Virus record (IMG/VR): IMGVR_UViG_3300046455_000317
Span: 1 to 64,000 of that record
Strand: one strand, 5' to 3'
Source: a virus
Length of the DNA stretch: 64,000 bases
Position numbers and translations under genes: made by a program. Shown here one piece after another: positions 23,149 to 30,655 of this stretch (positions are counted from its first letter, which is position 1; each line of letters begins with the position of its first letter). The notes below the pieces were generated by a model. The model was not told the origin of the DNA, made no database searches, and saw only the letters and a program-made list of their open reading frames with translations.

Positions 23149-23582
23149 TAGCGTCCACCTCGGCACGCCGCCACGAAGCCACCACGACGGGCAATCAACG
23201 CCTTGGCCGCCACCACGTCGATGGTTCGCTTGGTCGTCTTGGCGACGTGGGCGAGAATCGCGTTGGGCTTTACCCCATGGTCCAGATACGCGGCCACGAC
23301 GCCAGCGAACGTCTTCGTGGACCGATTGCCCCGGCTGTCGTTGCAGCGTTTGCAGCAGGTAACCAGATTACCCTCGTGGTTGGAGCCGCCCTTGGACTGG
23401 GGCTTGAGATGGTCGAGCGTCAGGATGACGCCATCCTCGATGGGCGTCCCACACCAGACACAGGCGAGCCCATCCCGCAGGTAAATCGCCAAGCGCTTGG
23501 CTGGGCGAATCCAATTCATACCCTGGCCGTCACGGTTCCGATTCCTCGCCACCATCGCCGTCTTCACCGTCTTCGTCGCCAT
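23148..23582 (-). CDS. HNH endonuclease
   Basis: The 144-residue protein has CVWCGTPIEDG, LTLDHLKPQSKGGSN, NLVTCCKRCNDSRGN: two CxxC knuckles around the DH...N core of a beta-beta-alpha-metal nuclease. The C-terminal half has a helix-turn-helix-like AILAHVAKTTKRTIDVVAAKAL. It is the first gene after an operator-bearing early promoter; GGAGG lies 8 nt before the ATG. It may degrade host DNA or act as a homing nuclease; no intron or intein flanks it. Confidence 0.85.
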   Translation of the reverse strand: MATKTVKTAMVARNRNRDGQGMNWIRPAKRLAIYLRDGLACVWCGTPIEDGVILTLDHLKPQSKGGSNHEGNLVTCCKRCNDSRGNRSTKTFAGVVAAYLDHGVKPNAILAHVAKTTKRTIDVVAAKALIARRGGFVAACRGGR

Positions 23583-23612
23583 CGTCACATCCTCCATAAC
23601 CGAACACATCGT

Positions 23613-23656
23613 AAACTCAACGAGTTGAGTTTAACTGTGGGTTCAGTGGAGGGCAA
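23613..23656 (-). promoter_or_regulatory. early promoter with overlapping 20-bp operator (P-HNH)
   Basis: On the reverse strand TTGCCC (23651-23656), 17 bp, TAAACT (23628-23633). The inverted repeat AAACTCAACGAGTTGAGTTT (23613-23632) begins inside the -10 box and covers the start site. Upstream, CACGATTT is shared with the related promoters. Confidence 0.78.
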
Positions 23657-23712
23657 GAAAAATCGTGACGCCACCGGCAGAAAGTTGCTAAGTTGTGATC
23701 GGGGTGGGACTT

Positions 23713-23739
23713 CACGGGACCACTTTTGGTGGCCCCGTG
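23713..23739 (-). terminator. hairpin terminator of the operon 25248-23778
   Basis: An 11-bp stem with one G-U pair (CACGGGGCCAC/GTGGTCCCGTG on the reverse strand) and a CAAAA-type loop lies between the last gene of one early operon and the next promoter. No strong U run follows. Confidence 0.5.
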
Positions 23740-23777
23740 GAATCCCTGGGGTTTGATGGGATGGGCGGTGGGAGGCA

Positions 23778-24032
23778 CTACTCCACGACGTGGAACACCA
23801 CCTCGTGCGGCATCATCTCCACGAGGGTGCCGTCAGGCCGCATACAGGTGAGCGTCGTCTCCCACTCATCGCTCAGGGCGGTGCCCGCCACCACCAGACG
23901 GCTGGTCTCGTAGCTGTAGGTCTGGGCGCTCACCAGGGTCACGGTCGTGCCCTCATCCTTCTTGGTGGGATGGAGGTCACGCCCATTGTAGCCGTCGAAG
24001 TCCACGCGGACGATGCGAAAGGTCAGTCTCAT
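23778..24032 (-). CDS. unknown 84-residue protein
   Basis: The protein MRLTFRIVRVDFDGYNGRDL... is beta-rich and ends VVFHVVE. The ATG follows GGAGAATGT and overlaps the preceding stop. Last gene of its operon. No family is recognised. Confidence 0.62.
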   Translation of the reverse strand: MRLTFRIVRVDFDGYNGRDLHPTKKDEGTTVTLVSAQTYSYETSRLVVAGTALSDEWETTLTCMRPDGTLVEMMPHEVVFHVVE

Positions 24033-24229
24033 ACATTCTCCTTGAGTAGTTTGCGAAGGCACGGTAGGTGGACGAAGATGGAGCGCATCGAGCCGTCATC
24101 GGCCTGGATGGTGTGGGCCATACAACCCTTGGGCTTGCCGCAGATGGCGCAGGTGCGACCGGCTGGACTTCCGGCTCGCACGAGGGTGCGACCACGGACT
24201 ACGATGGGCGCGGTGGGGTCAAGTCTCAT
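24029..24229 (-). CDS. unknown 66-residue zinc-binding protein
   Basis: The protein has CAICGKPKGCMAH and HLPCLRKLL, a CxxC plus C/H set that could bind one zinc. Start and stop overlap both neighbours (TGATG; ATGA). Function unknown. Confidence 0.62.
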   Translation of the reverse strand: MRLDPTAPIVVRGRTLVRAGSPAGRTCAICGKPKGCMAHTIQADDGSMRSIFVHLPCLRKLLKENV

Positions 24230-24390
24230 CACTTCCTCCGAGCCAGCCCGTAGAGCAACTCCACCCGCTCCCAGCCGGTGGGCGTGCGACGGTCCACCAC
24301 TGAGCCCGGACGGGTGGCGCGGATGACCGCTTCCCACCGCTGGTATTCTCTGGTGGTGCCGTCTCTGAAGGTGATTCGATAGCGGCTCAT
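24229..24390 (-). CDS. unknown 53-residue protein
   Basis: The protein MSRYRITFRDGTTREYQRWEAV... VELLYGLARRK reads as a beta hairpin plus helix. It overlaps the preceding stop (ATGA). No family recognised. Confidence 0.6.
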   Translation of the reverse strand: MSRYRITFRDGTTREYQRWEAVIRATRPGSVVDRRTPTGWERVELLYGLARRK

Positions 24391-24782
24391 TCCACTCCCT
24401 CCAGCTTCGGCGCGTAGCCACACCGGATGAGATACTCCGACACGCCGGTGGCGGCCATGGTGGAGAACCGCATCGCCTTGGCGCGGTCTGGACCGTAGCT
24501 GACCTTGGAAACCGCGTAGCCATCTCCGGGCTTGTAGCTGACCCCGATGACGTACAGGAGTCCACCACGCTTGGCCGCGAGGGAGATGACCTTGTAGCGC
24601 CCACCGGGTGTTGGTGTCGCCTGGAACGCGGCCACCGCGTTGGCCCTCCGCTCAATCTCTGCCTCCGCTCTGGCGGTATCACGTGCCATGGCCTTCTCCA
24701 TCAGGTCCCAAATCCTCTTGGAGTCACCCGATTGGAACGCGGCCAAGGCTTCCTGGCGAAGTGCGCTGTTCTTGGATTTCAT
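24387..24782 (-). CDS. unknown 131-residue protein
   Basis: The protein MKSKNSALRQEALAAFQSGD... has an N-terminal charged helix and a beta-rich C-terminal half (YKVISLAAKRGGLLYVIGVS). It starts after GAGGAATGA. No family is recognised. Confidence 0.62.
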   Translation of the reverse strand: MKSKNSALRQEALAAFQSGDSKRIWDLMEKAMARDTARAEAEIERRANAVAAFQATPTPGGRYKVISLAAKRGGLLYVIGVSYKPGDGYAVSKVSYGPDRAKAMRFSTMAATGVSEYLIRCGYAPKLEGVE

Positions 24783-24796
24783 TCATTCCTCCTTGG

Positions 24797-25009
24797 TTAC
24801 TTGATTGTCCGCCCACGACGGTCCCAAAGCCCAGCCGCCACCCCATCCTCGTGGCGCTTCCTGGCTTCCTCGATGCGGCGCTGTTCGCCGGGTGAGAGCT
24901 TGGCGAACCAGTTGGCGTAGCGTTTGGCCTTGGTGGCCGCGCGTTTCGCCTCAGCCTCTGGAGACATATCCAGACGCACCCTTGGTGGGAAGTTCATCTC
25001 CCAAGCCAT
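24797..25009 (-). CDS. unknown 70-residue basic protein
   Basis: The protein MAWEMNFPPRVRLDMSPEAE... is Ala/Lys/Arg-rich and helical (KRAATKAKRYANWFAKLSPG). Its ATG shares a base with the preceding stop (TAATG). Confidence 0.6.
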   Translation of the reverse strand: MAWEMNFPPRVRLDMSPEAEAKRAATKAKRYANWFAKLSPGEQRRIEEARKRHEDGVAAGLWDRRGRTIK

Positions 25010-25248
25010 TACACACCTCCCTTGGCGCGCTTGGCGCGTGCCTTCTCCACCCGCCGATTCCTCTTGGCCCGCTCCTGGCGTCCCTTCCAGCTACTCCACA
25101 TCCGGCAGTTCGCGCAGGCGCACCGATGGGAGTGGGCGCTACGCCCAGCCACCATCGTCCCAAAGTAGCACCCTCCCAGCGGATAGCCATACTCGTTCAC
25201 TGGGCCGTCCCCACTCGCGCGTTCCTTCTTCGTCATCGTCTCATTCAT
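25009..25248 (-). CDS. unknown basic protein with C-x2-C motif
   Basis: The 79-residue protein has RCACANCRMW in its centre and a strongly basic C-terminus (KRNRRVEKARAKRAKGGV). It is the first gene behind the early promoter at 25265-25308; GGAGG lies 5 nt before the ATG at 25248. Nucleic acid binding is likely. Confidence 0.62.
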   Translation of the reverse strand: MNETMTKKERASGDGPVNEYGYPLGGCYFGTMVAGRSAHSHRCACANCRMWSSWKGRQERAKRNRRVEKARAKRAKGGV

Positions 25249-25264
25249 TCCAGCCTCCATAATC

Positions 25265-25308
25265 AAACTCACTACGGTGAGTTTACTGTGACGGCCTGGA
25301 CCAAGCAA
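25265..25308 (-). promoter_or_regulatory. early promoter with overlapping 20-bp operator
   Basis: On the reverse strand TTGCTT (25303-25308), 17 bp, TAAACT (25280-25285). The inverted repeat AAACTCACTACGGTGAGTTT (25265-25284) has 8-bp arms, with changes on both arms relative to the other copies that keep the symmetry. Confidence 0.77.
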
Positions 25309-25398
25309 GCGAAATCGTGACTTCGAGGCAAATAAACCGTAACTTGTGGCTGCTATGTACTTTAGCAGCAACAGTGCACTCCCATATATGGGCCCAAC

Positions 25399-25454
25399 AT
25401 GGGGCCCACAAGACCCGTCACCACACCTCGTGATGCACCCAAGGTGGGCCCCAT
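25399..25454. repeat. 11-bp inverted repeat flanking 34 nt
   Basis: ATGGGGCCCAC (25399-25409) and GTGGGCCCCAT (25444-25454) are perfect arms of a long stem-loop just after the DUF3846 gene. It may terminate that transcript. It lies upstream of the promoter at 25265. Confidence 0.5.
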
Positions 25455-25468
25455 CGTGGGCTGGGTAT

Positions 25469-25741
25469 TCACCGCTCGTCACCCGTCTCCTTGAGAGTGC
25501 AGAGGAGAGCATTCCCAACAAGCATCTGGGCGATGTTCCCGGCGACCATGGTTGCCTCTGGGTTGGGTGGGAGTCGTTTCATCCGTCCGTCTTCGTCCAC
25601 GAACATCACTCGGTGATCGACCACCACCACCGACTCGATGAACCCTCCCACGAGGGTCTGGAGTTCCGTGAGGGTGAAGACCTTGCCGTTGGCGGGCTGG
25701 ACCTCGGTGTGCGTCCCATCGGGTGTTATCAGCGTCGCCAT
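25469..25741 (-). CDS. DUF3846-like protein
   Basis: The 90-residue protein MATLITPDGTHTEVQPANGK... has VFTLTELQTLVGGFIE and VDEDGRMKRLPPNPEAT, the layout of the DUF3846 family of small phage and plasmid proteins with unknown function. It is coupled to the short peptide gene upstream (base 25741 shared). Confidence 0.75.
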   Translation of the reverse strand: MATLITPDGTHTEVQPANGKVFTLTELQTLVGGFIESVVVVDHRVMFVDEDGRMKRLPPNPEATMVAGNIAQMLVGNALLCTLKETGDER

Positions 25742-25842
25742 CAGCGTGCCTCTTTCTCTTCCATGATCCGCGCGATCTTCTCCAACGCGATGGTGGTGCG
25801 CTCCATCAGTTCGAGGAGTCTCTGGAGTTGCGTTTCAGTCAT
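25741..25842 (-). CDS. 33-residue coiled-coil peptide
   Basis: MTETQLQRLLELMERTTIAL continues as one amphipathic helix to KEAR. AGGAGA lies 6 nt before the ATG, and its stop overlaps the next ATG. It is the first gene after the leftward promoter at 25887-25916. Confidence 0.55.
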   Translation of the reverse strand: MTETQLQRLLELMERTTIALEKIARIMEEKEAR

Positions 25843-25886
25843 CGTTTCTCCTATGGGATGCCCTTGGGGCATGTTTCCGCGCGTAT

Positions 25887-25916
25887 AGAGTAGCGCGGTT
25901 AAAAACTCCGCCGCAA
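25887..25916 (-). promoter_or_regulatory. leftward promoter of the divergent control region
   Basis: On the reverse strand TTGCGG (25911-25916), 18 bp, TACTCT (25887-25892), with GCGGAGTTTTTAACCGC in the spacer. The dyad arms GCGG/CCGC differ from those at 21124-21152 but pair equally well, arguing for a protein-binding site. Confidence 0.6.
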
Positions 25917-25926
25917 CCTCTACCGG

Positions 25927-25940
25927 AACTGACGTCAGTT
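25927..25940. promoter_or_regulatory. perfect 14-bp palindrome between divergent promoters
   Basis: AACTGACGTCAGTT is a perfect palindrome followed by TGTTGGGAC. It sits between the leftward promoter (25887-25916) and the rightward one (25950-25978). A related element is at 21163-21184 at the same distance from a leftward promoter. It is probably an activator or repressor site. Confidence 0.55.
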
Positions 25941-25949
25941 TGTTGGGAC

Positions 25950-25978
25950 TTGCGCGGTTTTTATCTTTCCGGTATCCT
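25950..25978 (+). promoter_or_regulatory. rightward promoter for the primase-helicase gene
   Basis: TTGCGC (25950-25955), 17 bp, TATCCT (25973-25978) on the plus strand, with GGTTTTTATC in the spacer. It faces the leader peptide and the primase-helicase gene. Confidence 0.6.
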
Positions 25979-26025
25979 ATCCGGCTCCCATACGTACCCA
26001 TAGAAATCGGTTTCGGAGGTGCCCC

Positions 26026-26109
26026 ATGCCATCCAATTGTGACTCTGTGAAAGAGATCCCTGCTCTGGTGTCTGGTCGGAGCGACCAGTCAATGGAGCAA
26101 GCAGCGTGA
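26026..26109 (+). CDS. 27-residue leader peptide coupled to the primase-helicase
   Basis: MPSNCDSVKEIPALVSGRSD continues to EQAA. GGAGG lies 6 nt before the ATG, and its TGA overlaps the GTG start of the next gene (GTGA). This arrangement suggests translational coupling or attenuation. The peptide itself has no recognised motif. Confidence 0.5.
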   Translation: MPSNCDSVKEIPALVSGRSDQSMEQAA

Positions 26110-28124
26110 TTCCGGCCGTCTATAAATCCCTGGGCTTCAGGCTTGTCTTCTGGCCGATGATTGGGGATGCGAAAGGCCCCAGAGAACCTGGGTGGAATAC
26201 CAAAGTCTACGACATTACCAAGGACTACCACGATGGCTACCGCGTGGGCGTCCTCACTGGCACTGAAATCTCTCCTGGGAAGTTCCTCCACGACGTAGAC
26301 ATTGATTGGGCGATAGGGCTTCCCATCGCCAAACTCCTTCCACCGACCCATATGACCTTTGGGCGAGCATCGAAGAAGGTGTCTCATTGCCTCTACACCT
26401 GCCCCGAAGCAGGCCCGGCCAAACGCTTCGAGGACATCGATGGGACATGTCTCATCGAGTTCCGTGGGACCAAGAAAGATATGGAGGTGGGCCTCCAGAC
26501 GATGGTCCCACCGTCGATATGGTCGAAAGAGGGAATGAAAGAGGCTTTGGTATTCGTCAAAGAGGGTATCCCAGACCACTATGAGCTTATCTACCTGATG
26601 CAACGAGTGACCCTCGTAGCCATTGGGATGATTATTGCGCGTCATCTGGGAGCCAATGGCTTCGGGCACGAGGTCCGTCTGGCTTGGGCGGGATTCCTTC
26701 TCAAGCTTTCCATCGAGCCAGATGACCTCATTTCTATGGGAGAGGGTATCTCCGCCGTCTGTAACAACCTTGAAATTGGCGATGTCCGGACGGCGGTGGA
26801 GAGCACGAGGGACAAGATCAAATCCGGTGGGAAGACCAAGGGTGGACCCGCCCTCGCCAAGTTTATGGGCGAGAATGGGAAGAAGGTTCTGGCCCGGATC
26901 TACGATTGGCTGGGGCAGGCGTCCGATTTCATCCGCGATGGGAATGGGAAGATCATCAAGGACTCCCAAGAGAACATCCGCCGCGCCTGCGCCAAGCTGG
27001 GTGCCGAGTTTTCCTTCAATGCCTTCGACCATCGGATGATGATTGGGAAGGTGAAGCTGGAAGACGAGCAATCCACGGAGCTATGGCTACGCTTGGATGA
27101 AGAGTTGTTCTTCCGTCCCACAGAGACATTCTTCGAGAAAGTCGTCAATCGAATGTGTTGGGCCAACCCATACCATCCCGTCAAATCCTACCTCGATGCG
27201 CTGGTATGGGACGGAGTGGAACGCATCGACCATTGGTTGGAGGTCTATGGCGGCGCATCTGGGACAACACGCGATGAAGATGACTACCTGAAGGCTGTCT
27301 CTGGGATCGTCTTGGTCGCGGCTGTTCGACGGATTCGAGAGCCTGGCTGTAAGTATGACGAGATGCTCGTGTTGGAGAGCGGCCAAGGGTTATCCAAGTC
27401 CACAGCGTTGAGAGCGTTGTGCCCCAAAGACGAATGGTTCAGCGATGACCTTCCACTCCACGTAGACGCCAAGGGCGTTATGGAGCGAACAGAAGGCAAG
27501 TGGATCATCGAAGCCTCTGACCTCGCTGGGAAGAAGAAAGCCGATATCGAACATTTGAAAGCGTTGATGTCGAGGCAAATCGACGGCCCAGCGCGGCTCT
27601 CATACGACCGTCGCCCATCAGAACGTGCCCGCCAGTTCATCCTCGTGGGGACAACCAACTCCAAAGACTATCTCACTGACCCAACAGGCTCCAGGCGATT
27701 CTGGCCCGTAACATGCGGCCGGTTTGACCTGGCCGCCCTGGCGAGGGACAAGGACCAGCTCTGGGCGGAGGCCAATGCTCGCGAGCAACAGGAAGTCAGT
27801 ATCCGACTCCCAGAGCATCTATGGGCGGCAGCGGGTGAAGAGCAGAACAAACGGCGCCAACGTGATCCGTGGGAAGACGATATCGTCAGCTATGTCTCGA
27901 ATATGACTCCCAGGTCGGATGGGCGAAAGTTCGTCCCATCCTCTCTGATATGGGAGGCGCTGGGAATTGAGAAGGCGCGTCGTGACCGTGTATCTCTCAA
28001 TCGCTTTGGGGAGATTATGACGCGTCTGGGCTTCGAGAATACTACCCAACGTTGGGAAGGCGAGCCAGTCAGTGGGTATATTAGTGCTCGAACCCAGTTG
28101 GACTTGGAGCGTAAGCCAAAGTAA
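26106..28124 (+). CDS. primase-helicase (PriPol-like N-terminus, VapE-type helicase)
   Basis: The 672-residue protein has an N-terminal region (RLVFWPMIGDAKGPREPGW, HDVDIDWAIG) like bifunctional primase-polymerases, with a D-x-D metal site. A C-terminal superfamily 3-like ATPase of the VapE type follows: ESGQGLSKSTALRAL (Walker A, about residue 424), IIEASDLAGKKKADIEHLKA (Walker B region) and TTNSKDYLTDPTGSRRFWPV. It should prime and unwind DNA at the phage origin. It starts at a GTG coupled to the leader peptide. Confidence 0.85.
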   Translation: MIPAVYKSLGFRLVFWPMIGDAKGPREPGWNTKVYDITKDYHDGYRVGVLTGTEISPGKFLHDVDIDWAIGLPIAKLLPPTHMTFGRASKKVSHCLYTCPEAGPAKRFEDIDGTCLIEFRGTKKDMEVGLQTMVPPSIWSKEGMKEALVFVKEGIPDHYELIYLMQRVTLVAIGMIIARHLGANGFGHEVRLAWAGFLLKLSIEPDDLISMGEGISAVCNNLEIGDVRTAVESTRDKIKSGGKTKGGPALAKFMGENGKKVLARIYDWLGQASDFIRDGNGKIIKDSQENIRRACAKLGAEFSFNAFDHRMMIGKVKLEDEQSTELWLRLDEELFFRPTETFFEKVVNRMCWANPYHPVKSYLDALVWDGVERIDHWLEVYGGASGTTRDEDDYLKAVSGIVLVAAVRRIREPGCKYDEMLVLESGQGLSKSTALRALCPKDEWFSDDLPLHVDAKGVMERTEGKWIIEASDLAGKKKADIEHLKALMSRQIDGPARLSYDRRPSERARQFILVGTTNSKDYLTDPTGSRRFWPVTCGRFDLAALARDKDQLWAEANAREQQEVSIRLPEHLWAAAGEEQNKRRQRDPWEDDIVSYVSNMTPRSDGRKFVPSSLIWEALGIEKARRDRVSLNRFGEIMTRLGFENTTQRWEGEPVSGYISARTQLDLERKPK

Positions 28125-28156
28125 GGCAACGTAAGGCAAGCAATAAGAGGAGTTCT

Positions 28157-28345
28157 ATGGGAATTACTCAAGACCAGTATGATACGCTTTTGTTGGAGGT
28201 CAGGCGGATTGCGGAGTTCCAGAGGGAGATGGCGCGACATTTGGGCGTCAAGATCAAACCTGAAAGGATACCAAGCCTCTGGGATATGATGACCGAAGGC
28301 GAGAGAAAAGCTGTTGAAGAGATACCGCGTAAGTCATCGACGTAA
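28157..28345 (+). CDS. unknown 62-residue protein
   Basis: The protein MGITQDQYDTLLLEVRRIAE... has an N-terminal helical pair and ends EIPRKSST. AGGAG precedes the ATG. It lies within the GTAAG repeat cluster. No family is recognised. Confidence 0.62.
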   Translation: MGITQDQYDTLLLEVRRIAEFQREMARHLGVKIKPERIPSLWDMMTEGERKAVEEIPRKSST

Positions 28346-28676
28346 GTCATCAGTCCCAAGTCCGTCCCATAAACATTGGGTCGTAAGCTAAGTTTGGGAA
28401 GTAAGGCGTGTCCTCTAGAGGGTCTAGAATCGGAAAAGCTCGGTGCGGGCTTTTCTGGTTCTTCGGCCCGTCTACCCTTTGTCTTACTTGTATTACTGTA
28501 TTACTATTAAAAAATACCCAAAGAAAACCCAGTAAGCAACCGTAAGGCAAGTGAGATTTCTGGCTTACGAAATACCACTTGCGCTGTCGCGTGACCTCGA
28601 TTAAGCTCCGTCCGGCCTGTGGGAGTCTGCCATCGGCATCGCACCTCGTAACCACCGCCCAGGAGGACGCTCCGCT
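28346..28676. other. 331-nt intergenic region
   Basis: It holds the terminator at 28433-28455, part of the GTAAG repeats and an AT-rich stretch. It must also contain the late promoter, but I see no convincing sigma70 box. The late genes start after CAGGAGGACG at 28657-28666. Confidence 0.5.
28433..28455 (+). terminator. intrinsic terminator after the primase-helicase operon
   Basis: GAAAAGCTC-GGTGC-GGGCTTTTC forms a 9-bp stem with A on one side and T on the other, so it can work in both directions. It separates the replication gene from the late operon. Confidence 0.65.
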
Positions 28677-29159
28677 ATGGGTACGACCCATAACGCCCCC
28701 AAAGAGCCTGACGCTATTTCCCCAGGCTATCGGGATTTGCCGCGCGATCCCACGACAAATCGGCCGGTGCTCCCACCGCGCGCTCCCCATATCAAAACCA
28801 AAGGCATGTCTGGGCGGCTCAATGAAGAGCAGCGTGAATTCGCCCGGCGTGTCCTGACTCGTGGGAAAGAAGGCGGGCAAGAGGAATACGAAGCCAATCT
28901 GCGGCGCAGAATGTTGGCCGGAATCCTGGCGCCCCAGCTAGAAATCCTGGTTCTCCACTACATGTATGGGAAGCCGGCAGAGACCGTGGTGGTGAAAAAC
29001 AAGGTTCCCAAGGGTTCACCGCTGGGCGAACTCAGCGCCGAAGAACTCCGACTCCGCGCCTTGGCAGTTGCCCAACAAATCGTCGAAGCCCGTACCCAAG
29101 CGGAATCAGCCGATGGGGACCAGGGCGACGACACGGACAATGACGACGCCATCCATTGA
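28677..29159 (+). CDS. terminase small subunit (candidate)
   Basis: The 160-residue protein lies directly upstream of the large terminase and overlaps it (TTGA). It has a Pro-rich N-terminus, a helical core (LNEEQREFARRVLTRGKEGGQ, RMLAGILAPQLEILVLHYMYG) and an acidic tail ending DNDDAIH. Position, size and helical core suit a small terminase, which recognises DNA for packaging. The sequence alone does not prove it. Confidence 0.6.
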   Translation: MGTTHNAPKEPDAISPGYRDLPRDPTTNRPVLPPRAPHIKTKGMSGRLNEEQREFARRVLTRGKEGGQEEYEANLRRRMLAGILAPQLEILVLHYMYGKPAETVVVKNKVPKGSPLGELSAEELRLRALAVAQQIVEARTQAESADGDQGDDTDNDDAIH

Positions 29160-30655
29160 GTAGCGTCTCCATCCCGTTTGGCGAGAGCCCAGAGACTCCC
29201 CATAGCGCCCCAGGCGCTTATGGGGAGACCCCAAGCCAGCCCTCCTATGGGGAAACGCTCCGCGCTGCCCAACAAGAATTGGACGAAATTGAGGCGGAAC
29301 TCGCACGCCGGTCGCTGCTGGTCTTCGTCCGGAAGGCGTGGGACATTGTCGAACCTGACCGCCCATTCGAGACCAACTGGCACATCGAGGTTCTCTGCAC
29401 GCTTCTTGAGCGAGTGACCGCTGGGGAACTGCGCCGACTTATCATCAACATTCCGCCTGGGACGATGAAGTCGCTGTTGGTGAGCGTCTTCTGGCCGGCC
29501 TGGGAGATGGCGACCAACCCCAAGCGGCGTTACCTTACGGCGTCCTATGGGAGCCACCTGACGATTCGCGACAACTTACGCTTCCGCGACATCGTCCAGT
29601 CTTCTTGGTACCAGACCCACTATGGGGTAGAGTTCACCTCCGACCAGAACGCGAAGGAACTGCTGAAGACCACGGAAGGCGGGTGGCGCTTCGCGACATC
29701 CGTGGGTGGGGCCGGCACTGGGGAGCACCCAGATAGAATTATCATCGACGATCCCCATACGGCGGAACAGGCCAGATCGGCGGTAGAGCGTGACCGCGCC
29801 GCCAGTTGGTTTGACCGAACCGCGTCCACGCGTGGGGTGATGCGAAATGTCGCCATCCTCCTCATCATGCAGCGGCTCGATGAGGGCGACCTGACGGGTC
29901 ATCTGTTGGAGCGCGATGGGAACTGGATTCACGTCTGCTTCCCCATGCGATTCGAGAAGAATCGCGCAGACTCCCTCGACCACCGCACCGAGGATGGCGC
30001 GTTACTCTGGCCCAAGCTTCTCCCAGAGGAGAAGGTCAGGCAGCTAGAGATAGACCTGGGGCCGTATGGGACGGCCGGGCAGCTGCAGCAGCGTCCCGCC
30101 CCAGAGGGCGGTGGGCTCTTCCAGCGCGATTGGTTCAAGATCGTGGATGCCTCCCCAGCCCAGGCGCGGCGCGTTCGCGGTTGGGATACCGCTGGGACGG
30201 AGGGTGGCGGCGATTGGACCGTTGGGGTCCGGATTGCCGAATATAACGGCCAATTCTTCGTGGAAGACGTCATTCGAGGGCAATGGGGACCGTCTGGGGT
30301 CGATATGGTGATGCTCCAGACCACGAAGCTGGACGGGCTCAAGTGCGCCCAACGCGAGGAACGCGAGGGTGGGAGCGCGGGCAAGGCGGTCATCGCCGCG
30401 CGAGCCAAGGCGCTGGTCGGGTATGACTACCAGGAAGTCCCCATAAGCGGCTCCAAGATCGTCCGCTCTAAGCCATACCGTTCCCAATGTGCCGCTGGGA
30501 ACGTGTTCCTAGTCCGTGGCGAGTGGAATGAGCCGTACATCTCCGAGCTTTGCACGTTCCCAACCGGCCGCCATGACGACCAGGTAGACGGAAGCAGTGC
30601 CGCGTTCAACGCCGTGCTGCTGGAGCCGGCACTCGATGGGAGTCTGGTATGGTAG
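29156..30655 (+). CDS. terL: terminase large subunit
   Basis: The 499-residue protein has Walker A IPPGTMKS (99-106), Walker B DRIIIDDPH, and a C-terminal RNase H-like nuclease (RGWDTAGTEGG, GRHDDQVD). This is the packaging motor ATPase and the enzyme that cuts concatemers. The start is a TTG overlapping the small-subunit stop (TTGA). The first 30 residues are a Ser/Pro-rich extension. Confidence 0.95.
   Translation: MSSVSIPFGESPETPHSAPGAYGETPSQPSYGETLRAAQQELDEIEAELARRSLLVFVRKAWDIVEPDRPFETNWHIEVLCTLLERVTAGELRRLIINIPPGTMKSLLVSVFWPAWEMATNPKRRYLTASYGSHLTIRDNLRFRDIVQSSWYQTHYGVEFTSDQNAKELLKTTEGGWRFATSVGGAGTGEHPDRIIIDDPHTAEQARSAVERDRAASWFDRTASTRGVMRNVAILLIMQRLDEGDLTGHLLERDGNWIHVCFPMRFEKNRADSLDHRTEDGALLWPKLLPEEKVRQLEIDLGPYGTAGQLQQRPAPEGGGLFQRDWFKIVDASPAQARRVRGWDTAGTEGGGDWTVGVRIAEYNGQFFVEDVIRGQWGPSGVDMVMLQTTKLDGLKCAQREEREGGSAGKAVIAARAKALVGYDYQEVPISGSKIVRSKPYRSQCAAGNVFLVRGEWNEPYISELCTFPTGRHDDQVDGSSAAFNAVLLEPALDGSLVW

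Larger units (their letters stand above)
28108..28580. repeat. cluster of GTAAG-type direct repeats, candidate origin iterons
   Basis: Nine plus-strand copies of GTAAG (GTAAGCCAA, GTAAGGCAA three times, GTAAGTCAT twice, GTAAGCTAA, GTAAGGCGT, GTAAGCAAC) lie between the end of the primase-helicase gene and 28555, plus inverted GTAAGCC and GTAAGAC copies nearby. An AT-rich stretch (28485-28520, tattactattaaaaaata) lies among them. Iterons plus an AT-rich segment beside the primase-helicase gene suggest an origin of replication; this is inference. Confidence 0.45.
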
